Origin: Ectocarpus siliculosus
Taxonomy: Eukaryota; Sar; Phaeophyceae; Ectocarpales; Ectocarpaceae
NCBI GenBank assembly: GCA_000310025.1
Contig: FN649754.1
Span: forward strand, 876,275 to 940,274
DNA length: 64,000 nt
Direction of reading: 5' to 3'
Part shown: positions 11,130 through 21,650 of the stretch, in pieces
Numbering within the stretch: position 1 is the stretch's first letter
Layout of the letters: each line of letters opens with the position of its first letter
Translations under genes and position numbers: made by a program
The notes under the pieces: generated by a model
The model's database searches: none
What the model saw: the letters and a program-made list of their open reading frames with translations, nothing else
What the model was told of the DNA's origin: nothing

Positions 11130-11150
11130 AATCATGGGGGGGGATGTCAT
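11130..11150 (+). repeat. Probable polypurine tract and start of a 3' LTR of the Copia remnant
   Basis: About 80 bp after the Copia stop a purine run (GGGGGGGGAUG-like, 11136-11144) is followed by TGTCATGTG, the position and form expected for a polypurine tract and a TG-starting LTR. Its end is not identified because no second LTR is present for comparison. Two partial copies of a GTCTCAGCAGGGGGCTGTTG-like word follow about 60 bp apart (11220 and 11278). Confidence 0.35.
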
Positions 11151-13097
11151 GTGTGACCATGATTATAGAGTGCATGCACATCAACTGATATCTTGTTGTT
11201 TCTCTTATGTTTTAGGATATGTCTCAGCAGGGGGCTGTTGACGTAAAGATGTAACGTTGGGAGAATAGTTTCTTGGGATGTCACAGCAGGGGGGCTGTTG
11301 GCATGGATGGATGTTTTTAGCTTTGTTTTCTACCGTTTCTTGGACAACAGCGATGGTATCGATTTGCGGTCACGCGCTGTATAGGGATTGGCCCTTGGAC
11401 ACTATCTTGGAGGGGTTTGACGTATTTTGACGATTAATGGTTGGGGCCATTGTGCTTTCCGAATTCTCGTTTTGATTGGTCACGAAGTTGAGTTTTTGTT
11501 TTGTTTGAGGATTCGGTATTCAACTCTTTTGAAGCTGGTTTTCCAGAAAAGGTTTGTTTCAATCCGACGCTTTCTCTGATGTAACACGAATAATTGTTGG
11601 GTGATTTTCCGAGGATGATTCGATTGTGTCAACGTTTTGAGATTCTGTCTAGGGGTGAATGTAATGGATTCGTGAATAAACTGATGGAGACGCTTTGTGT
11701 TAAATGCGTGATCAGTTTTTGTAGAGGATGTTTCTCAAGTGGCTATCTGCGTGTTCGCATTGATTGGGAGATCGTACGGCATATCAAGTAAGGGGGCTGT
11801 TTGTGGTACTTTGGATATGTGTCCGTTCTACATGCGCTGTATGCGCCTGATGGGGGGCACGTGAATGGGTATGAAGTGTAATGGGGGTAGGAGAAGACCC
11901 CTGCCTTTTTTTGGAGAGAAAGAGCCCACGAGCTCACTTGCCTGAGGGGCTTGCGTGACGGATAGATAATACATGGTCCTTTTTCATCTGCTGTTCCTGG
12001 GATAACATAGCACCCAGTCTCAACACCACAGACCGCTGAGGGTAGCGCCTCTTCAGTGGCCACCCGGTCAGCGCGGTTGAGGCAAAGATTAAAGACACAC
12101 CTATGAACGTCCCAACACCCGGCGTGGAGGGCTACAGAGGGGGGGAACTCGACGGCTTGCCTCTACACCGGCATTTGCAAGTGATCAGTCGATGATCAGT
12201 CAGTACGCGTGTAGGGTCAAAAGCGCGAATTGATGTAGTTTTTTTTTGGATGAGGCCTTCCGCTCTGAGTCCGGCGGTCCCGCAAATATTGGGCCGCATC
12301 GACGGCAGTTGGTGCTGCAATGAATACGAATATTATAATATTATCCATCAACGTTAAAAACTTAATCGACAACAGCAGTACAGGGAAGGTGGGTGGTCTC
12401 GTTTTTTGTTTTCCTGCTGGAAATTGTCTCGTAATCAAGGTAGGGCGAAAAGAGAATGATCGGCTGTGTGCTTTATCAACATTTCCAGAAGGCCGATGCC
12501 TTCCTTCATATTTGGTTCCGAATCATGGATTCATCTGTAGCCCGATTGTTCTTGGAGATTCAACGCGAGATCCAGCTGGCGTGGGAAAAAAGAAGACATA
12601 TCGCGCAGGTGGGGTATGGAAAAACGCCTGAAAAATGTCATACCTGTCGTGCTATGAACCTGATACATTCTATCTCTGGAGCGGGCTGGTTGCTCCCGCG
12701 CACATGGTGAGTGCACGGGTCGTTTCTGGCTAATCATCATTATTTCTCGTTCAGTAACGAGCGAATGCGCCAGATGTTTTCTCTACCTATGTCTTGGATG
12801 GTGTCCCGAAACACTCTGTCATTAAATCCCCCATGCAAAATCAAAGGTGTCAGCCAAGTCAAGCACTTCATTTCATGCCTTCTGCACTCCTGTAATATGA
12901 TATTTATCTCGCTCCACACGTTGTGAGTGAGTCAACTATCTGACTACGTCCGGCCACAACGATGTGAGTGAATCAACTAACTGGTTATGTCCCGCCACAA
13001 CGGCTCCCCTGCGATGAGTACCAACTGAACCAGTTCAACCGACGCTTCGGCGCTGATTTCGTGTGAGGGCGTTGCGAACACTACGTTCACATCGAAC
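11151..13097. other. No gene recognised; probable LTR remainder and a short tandem repeat
   Basis: The first part is probably Copia LTR and flank. At 12922-13004 two 41-42 bp copies of a GTGAGTGAGTCAACTA-containing unit stand in tandem. No protein family is recognised. Confidence 0.4.
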
Positions 13098-13796
13098 ATG
13101 TACTCCAACCCGGAGAATGACACATCAACAAGCACGCAGAGGCACAACAGCCGTTGTTCGTTCAATTTACACCGGCCATTGTTGGACGTTCCATCACAGA
13201 CCAAACTTGTGCTGAACGTGCATGCCAAGACGGCCGGTAGCCACGGGTTTTCACTGCGACAACATATCAAGAACCACGCCGCAGGGTCATACAAATGGGG
13301 AGCCCGAAAACAAGAGCACCCCTTCCATCGGACGAAAACATGCACGGCATTGCGCCCGACTAACTACCACATTGACAGTACGGGCCCGCACGAAAAAAAA
13401 TCGGTGGAGGAAATGAAGCTGAACGTTTTTCGAAAAATAGGGGAAAAGGGCAAAAAAACACAGCTTCGTCTCTTTCACAACACAAGAAACGCCCCAACAA
13501 GAAACGTAATCGTGCTATTCCCCCCAGACACAGGAAACAAGGGTAGCTGGGGGAGTTTGTCCAGTAGGAAACGTCGGACTGCTGCCCTTTCCGTGCTCGC
13601 ACTCCCTACAGAGTACCTAGCTGCAAGTGTAGGGAGAGGTATTTATTGTCGTGGCGTCCCCCACGCCCCAACACCGCCGCGGGCCGCGTTACCCACTGCT
13701 GTGCTGCTGTTGTTAGAGCTGGACCAACAGAAAGGGGTCGGAATGTGTCGGAGGGCGACAACCCCAAATGTTCGCCACACCGACCTCTATGGTTAA
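13098..13796 (+). CDS. Hypothetical ORF of 232 codons, doubtful
   Basis: This is an uninterrupted ATG-to-stop frame, longer than expected by chance in a window this size. The product is basic and low in recognisable motifs, with no signal peptide, repeat or family signature. The start of the complementary strand is also open for 122 codons, so strand bias is weak. No splice-bounded neighbours support it. I list it only because of its length; it may be a chance frame or part of an unrecognised element. Confidence 0.15.
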   Translation: MYSNPENDTSTSTQRHNSRCSFNLHRPLLDVPSQTKLVLNVHAKTAGSHGFSLRQHIKNHAAGSYKWGARKQEHPFHRTKTCTALRPTNYHIDSTGPHEKKSVEEMKLNVFRKIGEKGKKTQLRLFHNTRNAPTRNVIVLFPPDTGNKGSWGSLSSRKRRTAALSVLALPTEYLAASVGRGIYCRGVPHAPTPPRAALPTAVLLLLELDQQKGVGMCRRATTPNVRHTDLYG

Positions 13797-13799
13797 TGC

Positions 13800-15837
13800 T
13801 GCATGAATGTTTGGTGTGTTGTTGCGTTCTCAGCCATCAAAACGAAAATAGGAAAGAAGAGAATCAGGATGATGCGCTAGCCCAAAATGTGAAATGAGGT
13901 TTTAGAAAATGAAGGACGTCGGCTGGTTCTTCGACCCAAGATAAGAACCTGAGCCTTGAGCCGATTTTGACGTTTCTTATCGGCGGGCCCGTACTGAGTA
14001 TTCCCAAGGTGAGAGGGAAAAGGTCACATGGTCACGTGCTGTTTCCCGTGAGAGTGAAATCCCACTCCACCCTCCAAACCACGGCTAACGATCGCATCGC
14101 CCTTCACTTGTCACCGGGTGATGATACACTCTACAGCTCAAGTCCAAACAGCGGGTGACCACTTGGAAACAGGTGTCAACTAAAAACTTGGCAGGGGAAC
14201 CCTGAGTCTTGCAATATGTGCCAACCTTATCGCGAATCGTATCAACACCGATAGGCCGATGCATAGCAGGTCCGAAGAAGGTGTAATTCATGGCGTATTT
14301 TTTAGATACTCTTGCTCTTGTCCGCCGAAACTGAACATTGTATGGTATGATCTAGGAAATGCGACTATAATGTCTCCACTCACTCGCTGCTGTGCACTGC
14401 GATCCTTACCGGAATCTATTGGTCGTCGTCGATAGAAATAAGGTGGAACTGGCAGATTCGGTCTGAAATATCGATAAAGCTCTACACTTGCGTCTTTCTA
14501 GAGAAGTGAGTTGATATTTGTGGCATGTGTCAAACAAATTCACTCGTATTGAGTGCTTTTAGACCTTCTGACTTCACGTCTGACGCGTCACATACACGGC
14601 GTATGAACCCTTCTCGCCATAACGACGAAGCAAGAAACGGCGTGTATGCCTTGGTCGAATCAACGTTGGATAGGAGATCTTCTCATTTCTCCTGGGCTTC
14701 TTGTTGCGTTCATAGCTCGACGTTTCGCCGGGCATGGTGCGGACGGCAGGTGCGGGGGACTGCAGGAATTTAACCCAATACTTCAGGCGACAATTACCCC
14801 GTAGCCTGGTGATGAACTCCCTGTTTTCGAAACAGTCTATGGCAGCTTCGATTTCCACCAAACGTTTCTTCCATCCCTGTGTCTACCCTAATGATCTTGT
14901 GAGCCCCAAACCAAACCCCACGAAACCACACACCAACCAGTTTGTTTCGTAGCCTTCCTGCTGTGCCATGGTGCCATATAGCTTGGCGTGTGTTCAACAA
15001 CTGTACACCAGAATGTGCTAGGTTCGCGTGTACGGACACGCGCAGGGTTGGCTGGCCTTGTCTGCGAGATAGCCGGTGCGCCGGCGAGGTTCTGGAGACG
15101 CCACAATAACATTCCGAGATGCTTACACATGGACACTACCCCTTTCCAACAATTTGTAAGCATTATGCTGAAATGAAGGCATGCACCGCTGGAGAACAAA
15201 TTAAACAAGAATGACCTAAAAACAAGCTCTTGTCTGACCGTCCTCCTGTCTGACCCCTCATGCAGCACATAGCAGTGCCGTAGGTTGAGAAACTTCGAAG
15301 CCGCATACTCCCGACAGTGCGAATGCAACAATGACAAAATGATGAGTGCGAATGCAACAATCACCAAAAAATGACGGAGTTAGACTGATTTTGGAAACCT
15401 CCCGACGAGGGTGATCGTCACCATTACAAGGCACGCAATACAAAAGCAGTTTTGCTGGGGCGAGTAGACGTGATTTCGCAAGCGATGAAGGTGCAGAATC
15501 TATCCCCACCTTCGGGATTACCCACGCATCCAAGGTCTGAAGACAGACGGCGGCAAAACATGTAAGAGTTATGTCTACTGATGAGCATTCCAAATTCCGA
15601 CAAGATGATCAGGGATGATCCTGCCGGTCAGAAACACGGTCTGTGTGACCGCCTTCATCTATGTCGCACAACGCGGGATCGTGGGTGTGACCCCCGGAAG
15701 GCGATGCTATTGTGGCCGTTGCATACAGACGAAACACTTCTCCTTCCATCACGACGGGACTATGGCACTTGGTTCGTATAGTTGGGTTATTTCATTGATG
15801 ATATCCGGAATACATATACCACTCTTCTATCCAGTTT
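13800..15837. other. No gene recognised
   Basis: No coding frame, TIR element or satellite was found. A short GTGCGAATGCAACAAT word is repeated at about 15317 and 15346. Confidence 0.35.
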
Positions 15838-16375
15838 CCATGAAAATCCGTGAAACGTTCCATGAAACGTCCATGATGAAATGATTCTTGAACGTCGATG
15901 AAATGCCCATGAATTGTTTCATGAACGTCCGTCACCTCATGGGCGTTCATGAACTCTCAAAATAGGCGTTCATGGATCATTTCATGAGCTTTCAAGTTCC
16001 AAGACGGACGTTGTTCATGCATTGTTTTATGCATGTTCATGGGCATTCATGAAACATTTCATGAACGGTCCATGAAACCTTCATGGACGTTCACGGGCAT
16101 TCATGGATGTCAATATTGTGTTTCATGGACGTTTGTTGGATATCCATCAACTTTTATGACCGTCTGTGAATTGTGTCATGGGCTTTCACGAATGATTCCC
16201 TGGAACTCCACGAGCTCACATAAAACGTTTCATTGATGTCCACTGACCATGTTCCACGACGCACTCCGTCGATGTTCATGAGCGTTCACGAATGCATTTC
16301 ATGAACATCCATGAAATGTCTTCATGATACGATTCACGACAACAATGTAATGGACATCTATGGAACTATTCACTC
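15838..16375. repeat. Field of TTCATGAA / CATGAAACG palindromic words
   Basis: Over about 540 bp the words TTCATGAA, GTTCATG, CATGAAAC and CATGGACGT recur more than twenty times in both orientations at irregular spacing of roughly 15-40 bp. There is no fixed unit length, so it is not a simple satellite. It looks like an old, heavily mutated tandem array of a palindromic unit. No coding frame accompanies it. Confidence 0.7.
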
Positions 16376-17304
16376 ACGAACGTTCCAATAATGTCGATAA
16401 TCTTGGGAATGTAGGCTTGTGGGTGTTGACGATTGTCCACATCGAGGTGTTGCAGATGTCGACGAAAAATGTATGTCCTAATTTGTTCTTGAGTTGGTGT
16501 GTGCTCTCTTCGCCGTGTGTCGCGCAAGCAGAACAAACTCTATGCAGCAATGACCACTGATGTACATCAGCAGAGCACCCGATTGTGCAGTCTTACAGTC
16601 ACAGGTCAAAAGCGAAACGCAAGTGCTGCGGGTGAGCCTGTACGTGTCCCTTACAGCTGCAGCGCGGCGTACCAACTCGCTTGGTGTGCCGTGGGGCTCT
16701 TAGTACGAGATGCTTGGCTCTAAGTACGCAGGAAGTCCGAAGGAGAAGGAGATAGGTTGGTGGAATGGTGCGAGTAGTACATTGATCAATGGGGACCAGA
16801 AAGAATGAAGAGAGTAAAAGTGAAACCATAGAGGAGGTGGATCTGTCCCCGAAATTGCCGACACCACATTTAAACGTTTGTTGGGTTAACAATCCTGCTC
16901 TACATATATGGAACAACTCCGCAAGCAATAATCAACAAAAGCAATTCGGCTCTCGTTAACCGCTGTTTGTCACCTATATAGAGGCAAATAAAGTAGGGTA
17001 GTCTCCCTTCTTCTTGTTATATTCACTTCTTCCCCAACCATCACCACCATCCATCTCGCTATGGCCGCCCGCCACATTGGGGGGCGGAGGGCAATACTCA
17101 ACTCTACGTAGTACTCTATACACCGAAATCGTGCGTCTCCCCACCCTCGCCCACGGCATCCCAACGACATGGACGTGCAACGCCTTCCCTACATGCCTTA
17201 CCACACAGCAATCAATACGAATACTGGCGCCAAACACAATACCGCAGGTGACCGTGCCCTCCCATTGGGGCAAAGCTTGGTCGGGTGGAAACGCGTAACT
17301 GCAG
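16376..17304. other. No gene recognised
   Basis: Nothing supported by frame, splice signals or repeats was seen. Confidence 0.35.
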
Positions 17305-17701
17305 CGCGTGATACTTAGGAAATGCTGATGCTGCCATGGATGCTACTGCTTCCATCGGCCCGGCGCACCCAAAAACTTGCTTGCGGTGTTCAGCAAGAAA
17401 ACCCATGTGTTGCAATTCCAGCTGAGCCCCCGCCATCCGTGTGTGCTCGAGTCTTCCCCTGGCATGTCCCGCTCTAGTGGAAACCTATACGGTTGCTCTC
17501 TGCGACGCAAGCTCTCGAAATGCACCGCGCGAACATTTACATACGTCACCTGCTTTTCTCTTGTGTCCGGAAATGCATGTCCCAGGGACAACATACACAA
17601 TCATACGGTTGCAACACCCGACAGTCGCTGGTCGACCACCTGACTGGCGTACTACGACCTTCGTCCTGCCACGACCTCGAAGAATAGGAGTGTACAGTAG
17701 C
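17305..17701 (-). other. 3' flank of the beta-helix gene, conserved between copies
   Basis: About 400 bp downstream of the stop are shared with the inverted block at 6568-7010. Within it the minus strand reads AGAQLELQHMGFLAEHRKQ and VASMAASAFPK. An upstream stretch with acceptor-like sequence reads YVNVRAVHFESLRRREQPYR. Both copies keep these residues better than the surrounding bases, which suggests a former coding exon of an unrecognised gene. A frame change separates the two protein-like parts, so it is probably not functional. Confidence 0.4.
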
Positions 17702-18751
17702 CTACTCGAATCCAACGAACACCACAGAGGCAGGAATCGTGAAATCCGCGGCTTCATCTACAGAAAGAGCTTCACCAAACTCTTCATCGAACGTCCAGAA
17801 GGCCGAGTTCTCGGATAGAATGGTCTGGCTGGTCTCTGTTGCCACGATCACGGGCGCGTCGGCCTCTACAAAGAGGGCCGGTCCGGAGAACTCGAAGTAT
17901 CCCAGGTTGGTCAGACCGCTTCCCACGGAGTCACGGTTGTTCAAGTCCCTGAAGAAGGCGCTCGCGTCGTTCGTGAAGTAGAACTCTGCTCCCTCGCCGT
18001 TATAGATGGCCACACCAGAGCTCGCCGAGATGTCTTCGAAGCGGGAGTCACCCGCAATGGTCACCTCGCCAAGGTTGTATATCCCGCCCCCTTGTCCTCC
18101 AAAGTCGTCGGTGATGAACGTCTCGCTTATGGCGACTCCCTGGTTGAATGAGACGGATCCCGTGGCTCCAACGTAGATGGCTCCCCCAGGGCCTGGGGGG
18201 CTTTCTCCCGCACCCGTGATGTCACAGCGCGTGAAAGTCGCCTCTCCGTCGACGATGAATGACCCGGCCGTCCACACGCATCCTCCGCTACGTACGAACG
18301 AGGCGAAGTCAGAATCTTCATCCCTCTCGTTGATGATGCGGATATCCTCCATCTCAAGGTCGTTCAGGAAATGCACGGTAGAGCCTTCGCCGACAAACAC
18401 AGCTCCCCCGTCCACCATAAGTTCGACCTCTTCGTCTCCAATGAAATTAACATGCGTCTCCCAAATCAGCTCCGCTCCGTTTGTGACGACGAGCCTGACG
18501 TTTGTTAGCGACGAGCTTCCGAAGAAGTTGTCCAGGTTTTCACTCGAGTTGAGCGTGAGGGTGTTCGATGTCATGGTCATGTTGGTGAACGTCTCGCACT
18601 CGATATCCTGGAAGGGGTGGATCTCGTCGATGACGTCTTGGGTCTGGGTCAGATTGAAGGCGGCCTGGAGGTCCTCGCATGTCTCAATCAACCCATGGGC
18701 AACTCCCACGAGAAAGAGAAGAGAAAACGGTGAGACGATCTCGGAAAACAT
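17702..18751 (-). CDS. Secreted beta-helix-like protein, 349 residues, intact
   Basis: One uninterrupted, intronless ATG-to-TAG frame. Residues 1-20 form a signal peptide (hydrophobic SPFSLLFLVGVAHG, likely cut after HG), so the product should enter the secretory pathway. The mature protein is acidic, has NMT and NSS N-glycosylation sites and only about four cysteines. From residue 80 it carries short repeats of the form V/I-x-G-x-A-x-F/V, GGAIYVGATGSVSFNQG, GGGIYNLGEVTIAGDSRFED, GVAIYNGEGAEFYFTND, LGYFEFSGPALFVEADAP. This pattern is typical of right-handed parallel beta-helix (pectate-lyase fold or PMP-like) proteins. Substrate or partner is unknown. A decayed paralogue lies at 6568-8925. 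No polypyrimidine acceptor or donor pair suggests extra exons. Confidence 0.8.
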   Translation of the reverse strand: MFSEIVSPFSLLFLVGVAHGLIETCEDLQAAFNLTQTQDVIDEIHPFQDIECETFTNMTMTSNTLTLNSSENLDNFFGSSSLTNVRLVVTNGAELIWETHVNFIGDEEVELMVDGGAVFVGEGSTVHFLNDLEMEDIRIINERDEDSDFASFVRSGGCVWTAGSFIVDGEATFTRCDITGAGESPPGPGGAIYVGATGSVSFNQGVAISETFITDDFGGQGGGIYNLGEVTIAGDSRFEDISASSGVAIYNGEGAEFYFTNDASAFFRDLNNRDSVGSGLTNLGYFEFSGPALFVEADAPVIVATETSQTILSENSAFWTFDEEFGEALSVDEAADFTIPASVVFVGFE

Positions 18752-18930
18752 ATTCCTGGACGAAGGAAACGATGAAGTACAAGGGATAATAGGGGCAACG
18801 GCTGTCCGTTAGGGGAGATACGTAGTCGCGTGCTGTTGACTGCCTATAAAAGGGGGTGCGTAAATAGTCATTTCGAGCGACGTTCAACAAACGCAACAGA
18901 GAAACACAATGTATGCAAAGAATACTTGAA
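18752..18930 (-). promoter_or_regulatory. 5' flank conserved with the pseudogene copy
   Basis: Upstream of the beta-helix start, sequence shared with 8926-9075 continues to about 18925 (GTTCAACAAACGCAACAGA). It includes a TATAAAAGG word at about 18847 reading on the plus strand, not preserved in the pseudogene copy. The duplicated unit therefore included the presumptive promoter; the element itself is unproven. Confidence 0.3.
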
Positions 18931-19542
18931 GTTGCCCCATATTTCCTTTCCAAAGTCCTGTTGTTTGACAGCATTTTGTTCCACTCCAATTAACCCGATC
19001 TGGTATATTCCTGGCTACAATTACATTACGCTCGGTTGACGTAGTCTGACATGCATACGTACTCATTATCAATCATGTCAACGCGTCTTCTACGACAAGG
19101 TTGAGCCAACCCGGAAAGAAGCAAGCATTAAACATGTCGGGGAGTGGGCGAGTCTTGTTCGGAATAGAGCGCAGCCGTATCGGTTCTTGATCTGCCCCCC
19201 CCCCCCCGACATTGCTTGGGCGTGCGTGGGGAAATGATACGAGCTGCGCTGCTGAATTTTCCAACGGTCAGCGTACTCAAGCCTTGTGTAGTAAGTTTAC
19301 CACGAACCCCTTCGCCGTTGGTGATGTGTTGTCGTTCTTGTTAGTGGGAGCCGTGAGCTCAATCTGTGGCTTGTTTTTTGCCCGACATACCTGGGACAGC
19401 GTTCGTCGAGTGATTGCGTATGGAGTCGGATCTGTGGACGAGATGACTGTCTGAGGTGCCCAGCACATAGGTTGGCATTGGGCAGTACGACCAGAGGATG
19501 GTAAAGCGCAGCCACCACGTCAGCTGTCCTGCCCATGGCACT
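18931..19542. other. No gene recognised; poly-C run
   Basis: No coding signal. A run of 13 C at about 19195-19207 is one of many long C or G tracts in the window. Confidence 0.35.
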
Positions 19543-19729
19543 CTCCGTTCTTCCCCCCAACCGGGTGTGAGTGATAACAAGCACCTAAACATCAAGCAGT
19601 ACAACTGCTGCAAGAACGACAAGGGCCCATCACTCTACATAGAGTGTTCGTATGCCCTAAGCACGATCGCCCGTACTCCTTGTTCTTTCCCCCCACCCGG
19701 TGAATCTAACAAGCACTGAAACATCAAGT
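19543..19729. repeat. Two direct copies of a 54-bp block, period about 133 bp
   Basis: A block running from CTCCGTTCTTCCCCCCA to AACATCAAG at 19543-19596 recurs with few changes at 19677-19729. The second copy lies inside the inverted-repeat element at 19646-19781. Confidence 0.6.
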
Positions 19730-19781
19730 ATCAAGGCTACATAATAGGAAGTACGGTCGAGCGTACTTAGGGTATACGAAC
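19646..19781. repeat. Short inverted-repeat element with 36-bp arms
   Basis: Arm 19646-19681 begins GTTCGTATGCCCTAAG and arm 19746-19781 is its reverse complement with about six mismatches, leaving a 64-bp loop. It could be a MITE or a hairpin RNA source. No target-site duplication is clear. Confidence 0.6.
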
Positions 19782-21570
19782 AGGCTTCCGGGGTCTTCTT
19801 TTCTGCGGCACTTGTAATATCATATTGGTGTACAGTATCTGGGCCCATACTATGTCACGTTGTTTCTCGTGCATGTCCCCTGTCGGCCAAATAGACTATT
19901 GTGTGCACACAGAAGGCGTCCGCTTCAGGTGGACCGGTGCAAGAAGAAACAAGCACTGGGTGGAGATTCGTGAAGGTTCGAAAAGTGAAGACGCCGACAG
20001 CAGTGTCAACAACAGTGGCGGTGAGTCCTGTTCATTTGTCGCGGGACACCCCGGTCCCAAGGTTCCAGTTTCGGTAGCACGATCATTTAGAGTGTACATA
20101 GATACATGTGGCGTTTATTCAGGGGTGGACCTTCAACAAATGTTTGCATAGGTTGGCTGACGAATAGGAGAGCTATGTAGCTGAGTGTCCTCTACCTGGT
20201 ACGGGAGAACAGGAGGCGGGAGGTTTGTGAGGCGCACTCACGAAGGACGCCATGGGCGACATTATCAGCATCTGTTGAGAGGGATGCGTCGCTCATCTCT
20301 GTGAAGGACGATGCGTTGCTATCAAGGACGGAAAGCCCAGTATACCATTCGAAGTGTGCCCTGGACATCCATATAGAAGCATGTACGTACGGTATCTCCG
20401 AATCACACGAACGCTGTCTCCGCTGAAGAGGCGCGCTAAGCATGGTATCGGTCGCTCAGATAGTTCTTTGGACAATATCGCAACCGTCTGACCTCTGCAC
20501 ATCAGTTCGAATCTTGGTGATGCCTCGCCAGCGGGATTGTTTTTTCACCATCTACATGGCATCCCCAATAAAGAAGGACAGCGGCTACTTCGTGGGTGCA
20601 AGTAAACTGCGGCAAATATTTGTGTCCTAATTTGTGCCACATCATTTACTTTATGGACATCACGGGCAGAGCAGGGAAGACGGAGACGGACGGCTGAGCC
20701 CTCTCGTTATAGGAACACCGCACGCAGAGCAGATTTATAGTGGAGAAGTCAACATAACCTCTTTGGACGCAGTCTTCGTTACTATGGCTCGCTCCTCCAG
20801 GATTGTGTGTAGCTCGACATCCTGAATCAAATGATGACGAAAACATCGCTGACAAGAATGATAGACGATGTATGCACGGGCGGAGCTTCCACGTATGATG
20901 CGGAGAAGAAGGAAAATCGCCTGGGTTGTCTCGTACGTAGATGATGTCGATTTGAACACGGACTCCGGAAACAGCGGTCATGAAAGTTGGGTGATATCCT
21001 GAGGTGACGATGGTGAACACTGTAGGCGGTGTGGATGGCAACGTTGAGAAATCTTGTCCTCAACAGTTTCGTTTCTGCCGTACGGATGCTAGCGGATCGC
21101 AGGGAAAGTGTGAGCATGCAACCTCCAAGTGTTGTTGGCGGTCAAGAGCATCTCAATAGTCACACAGCCGCGGATGGAAGTCAAGTCAACGGAAGGACCA
21201 GGGGAGCGGCCTTCGGTCGTGTCCGAATCGTTGTTCGAGGTCGCTGGCAATAGTGAGGTCCGCACTTTCTGCAGTTTTCCTAAACCGCCCACGGGACACC
21301 CAGGGGCATGCTCATGGGCAGTCAATTAGTGCCCTCCAAACGGCACCACGTACGTCCTAAACATTAGATTATCTGCTGTGGGACGGCAGCATAGCGGCAA
21401 ATATCCCGAATGCTAACCCTAGCCCAGACCCCAACCCCACACGATACGTGCTAGATCGGCGCTGGATGGCTAAGTTCTAGGTTAATGTGCCGATGGTTGA
21501 GTTCTAGGTCGATATGCCGGTGGAGAAATTATATTGGTTGGTATACTCACGGTCGGCACTTCAGGGGCAC
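19782..21570. other. No gene recognised
   Basis: No supported exon, element or satellite in this stretch. Confidence 0.35.
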
Positions 21571-21650
21571 TTCATGGGCCGCCCATGGGCCCACCCATGG
21601 ACGGCCATTGGGGGCCTATGGGCGCCCCATGGGTGTCCCATGGGCGGTTT
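21571..21650. repeat. Cluster of CCCATGGG-type palindromes
   Basis: Within about 80 bp, CCCATGGGC or close variants occur about seven times, giving a dense set of overlapping self-complementary words. No coding or known element is associated. Confidence 0.6.
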
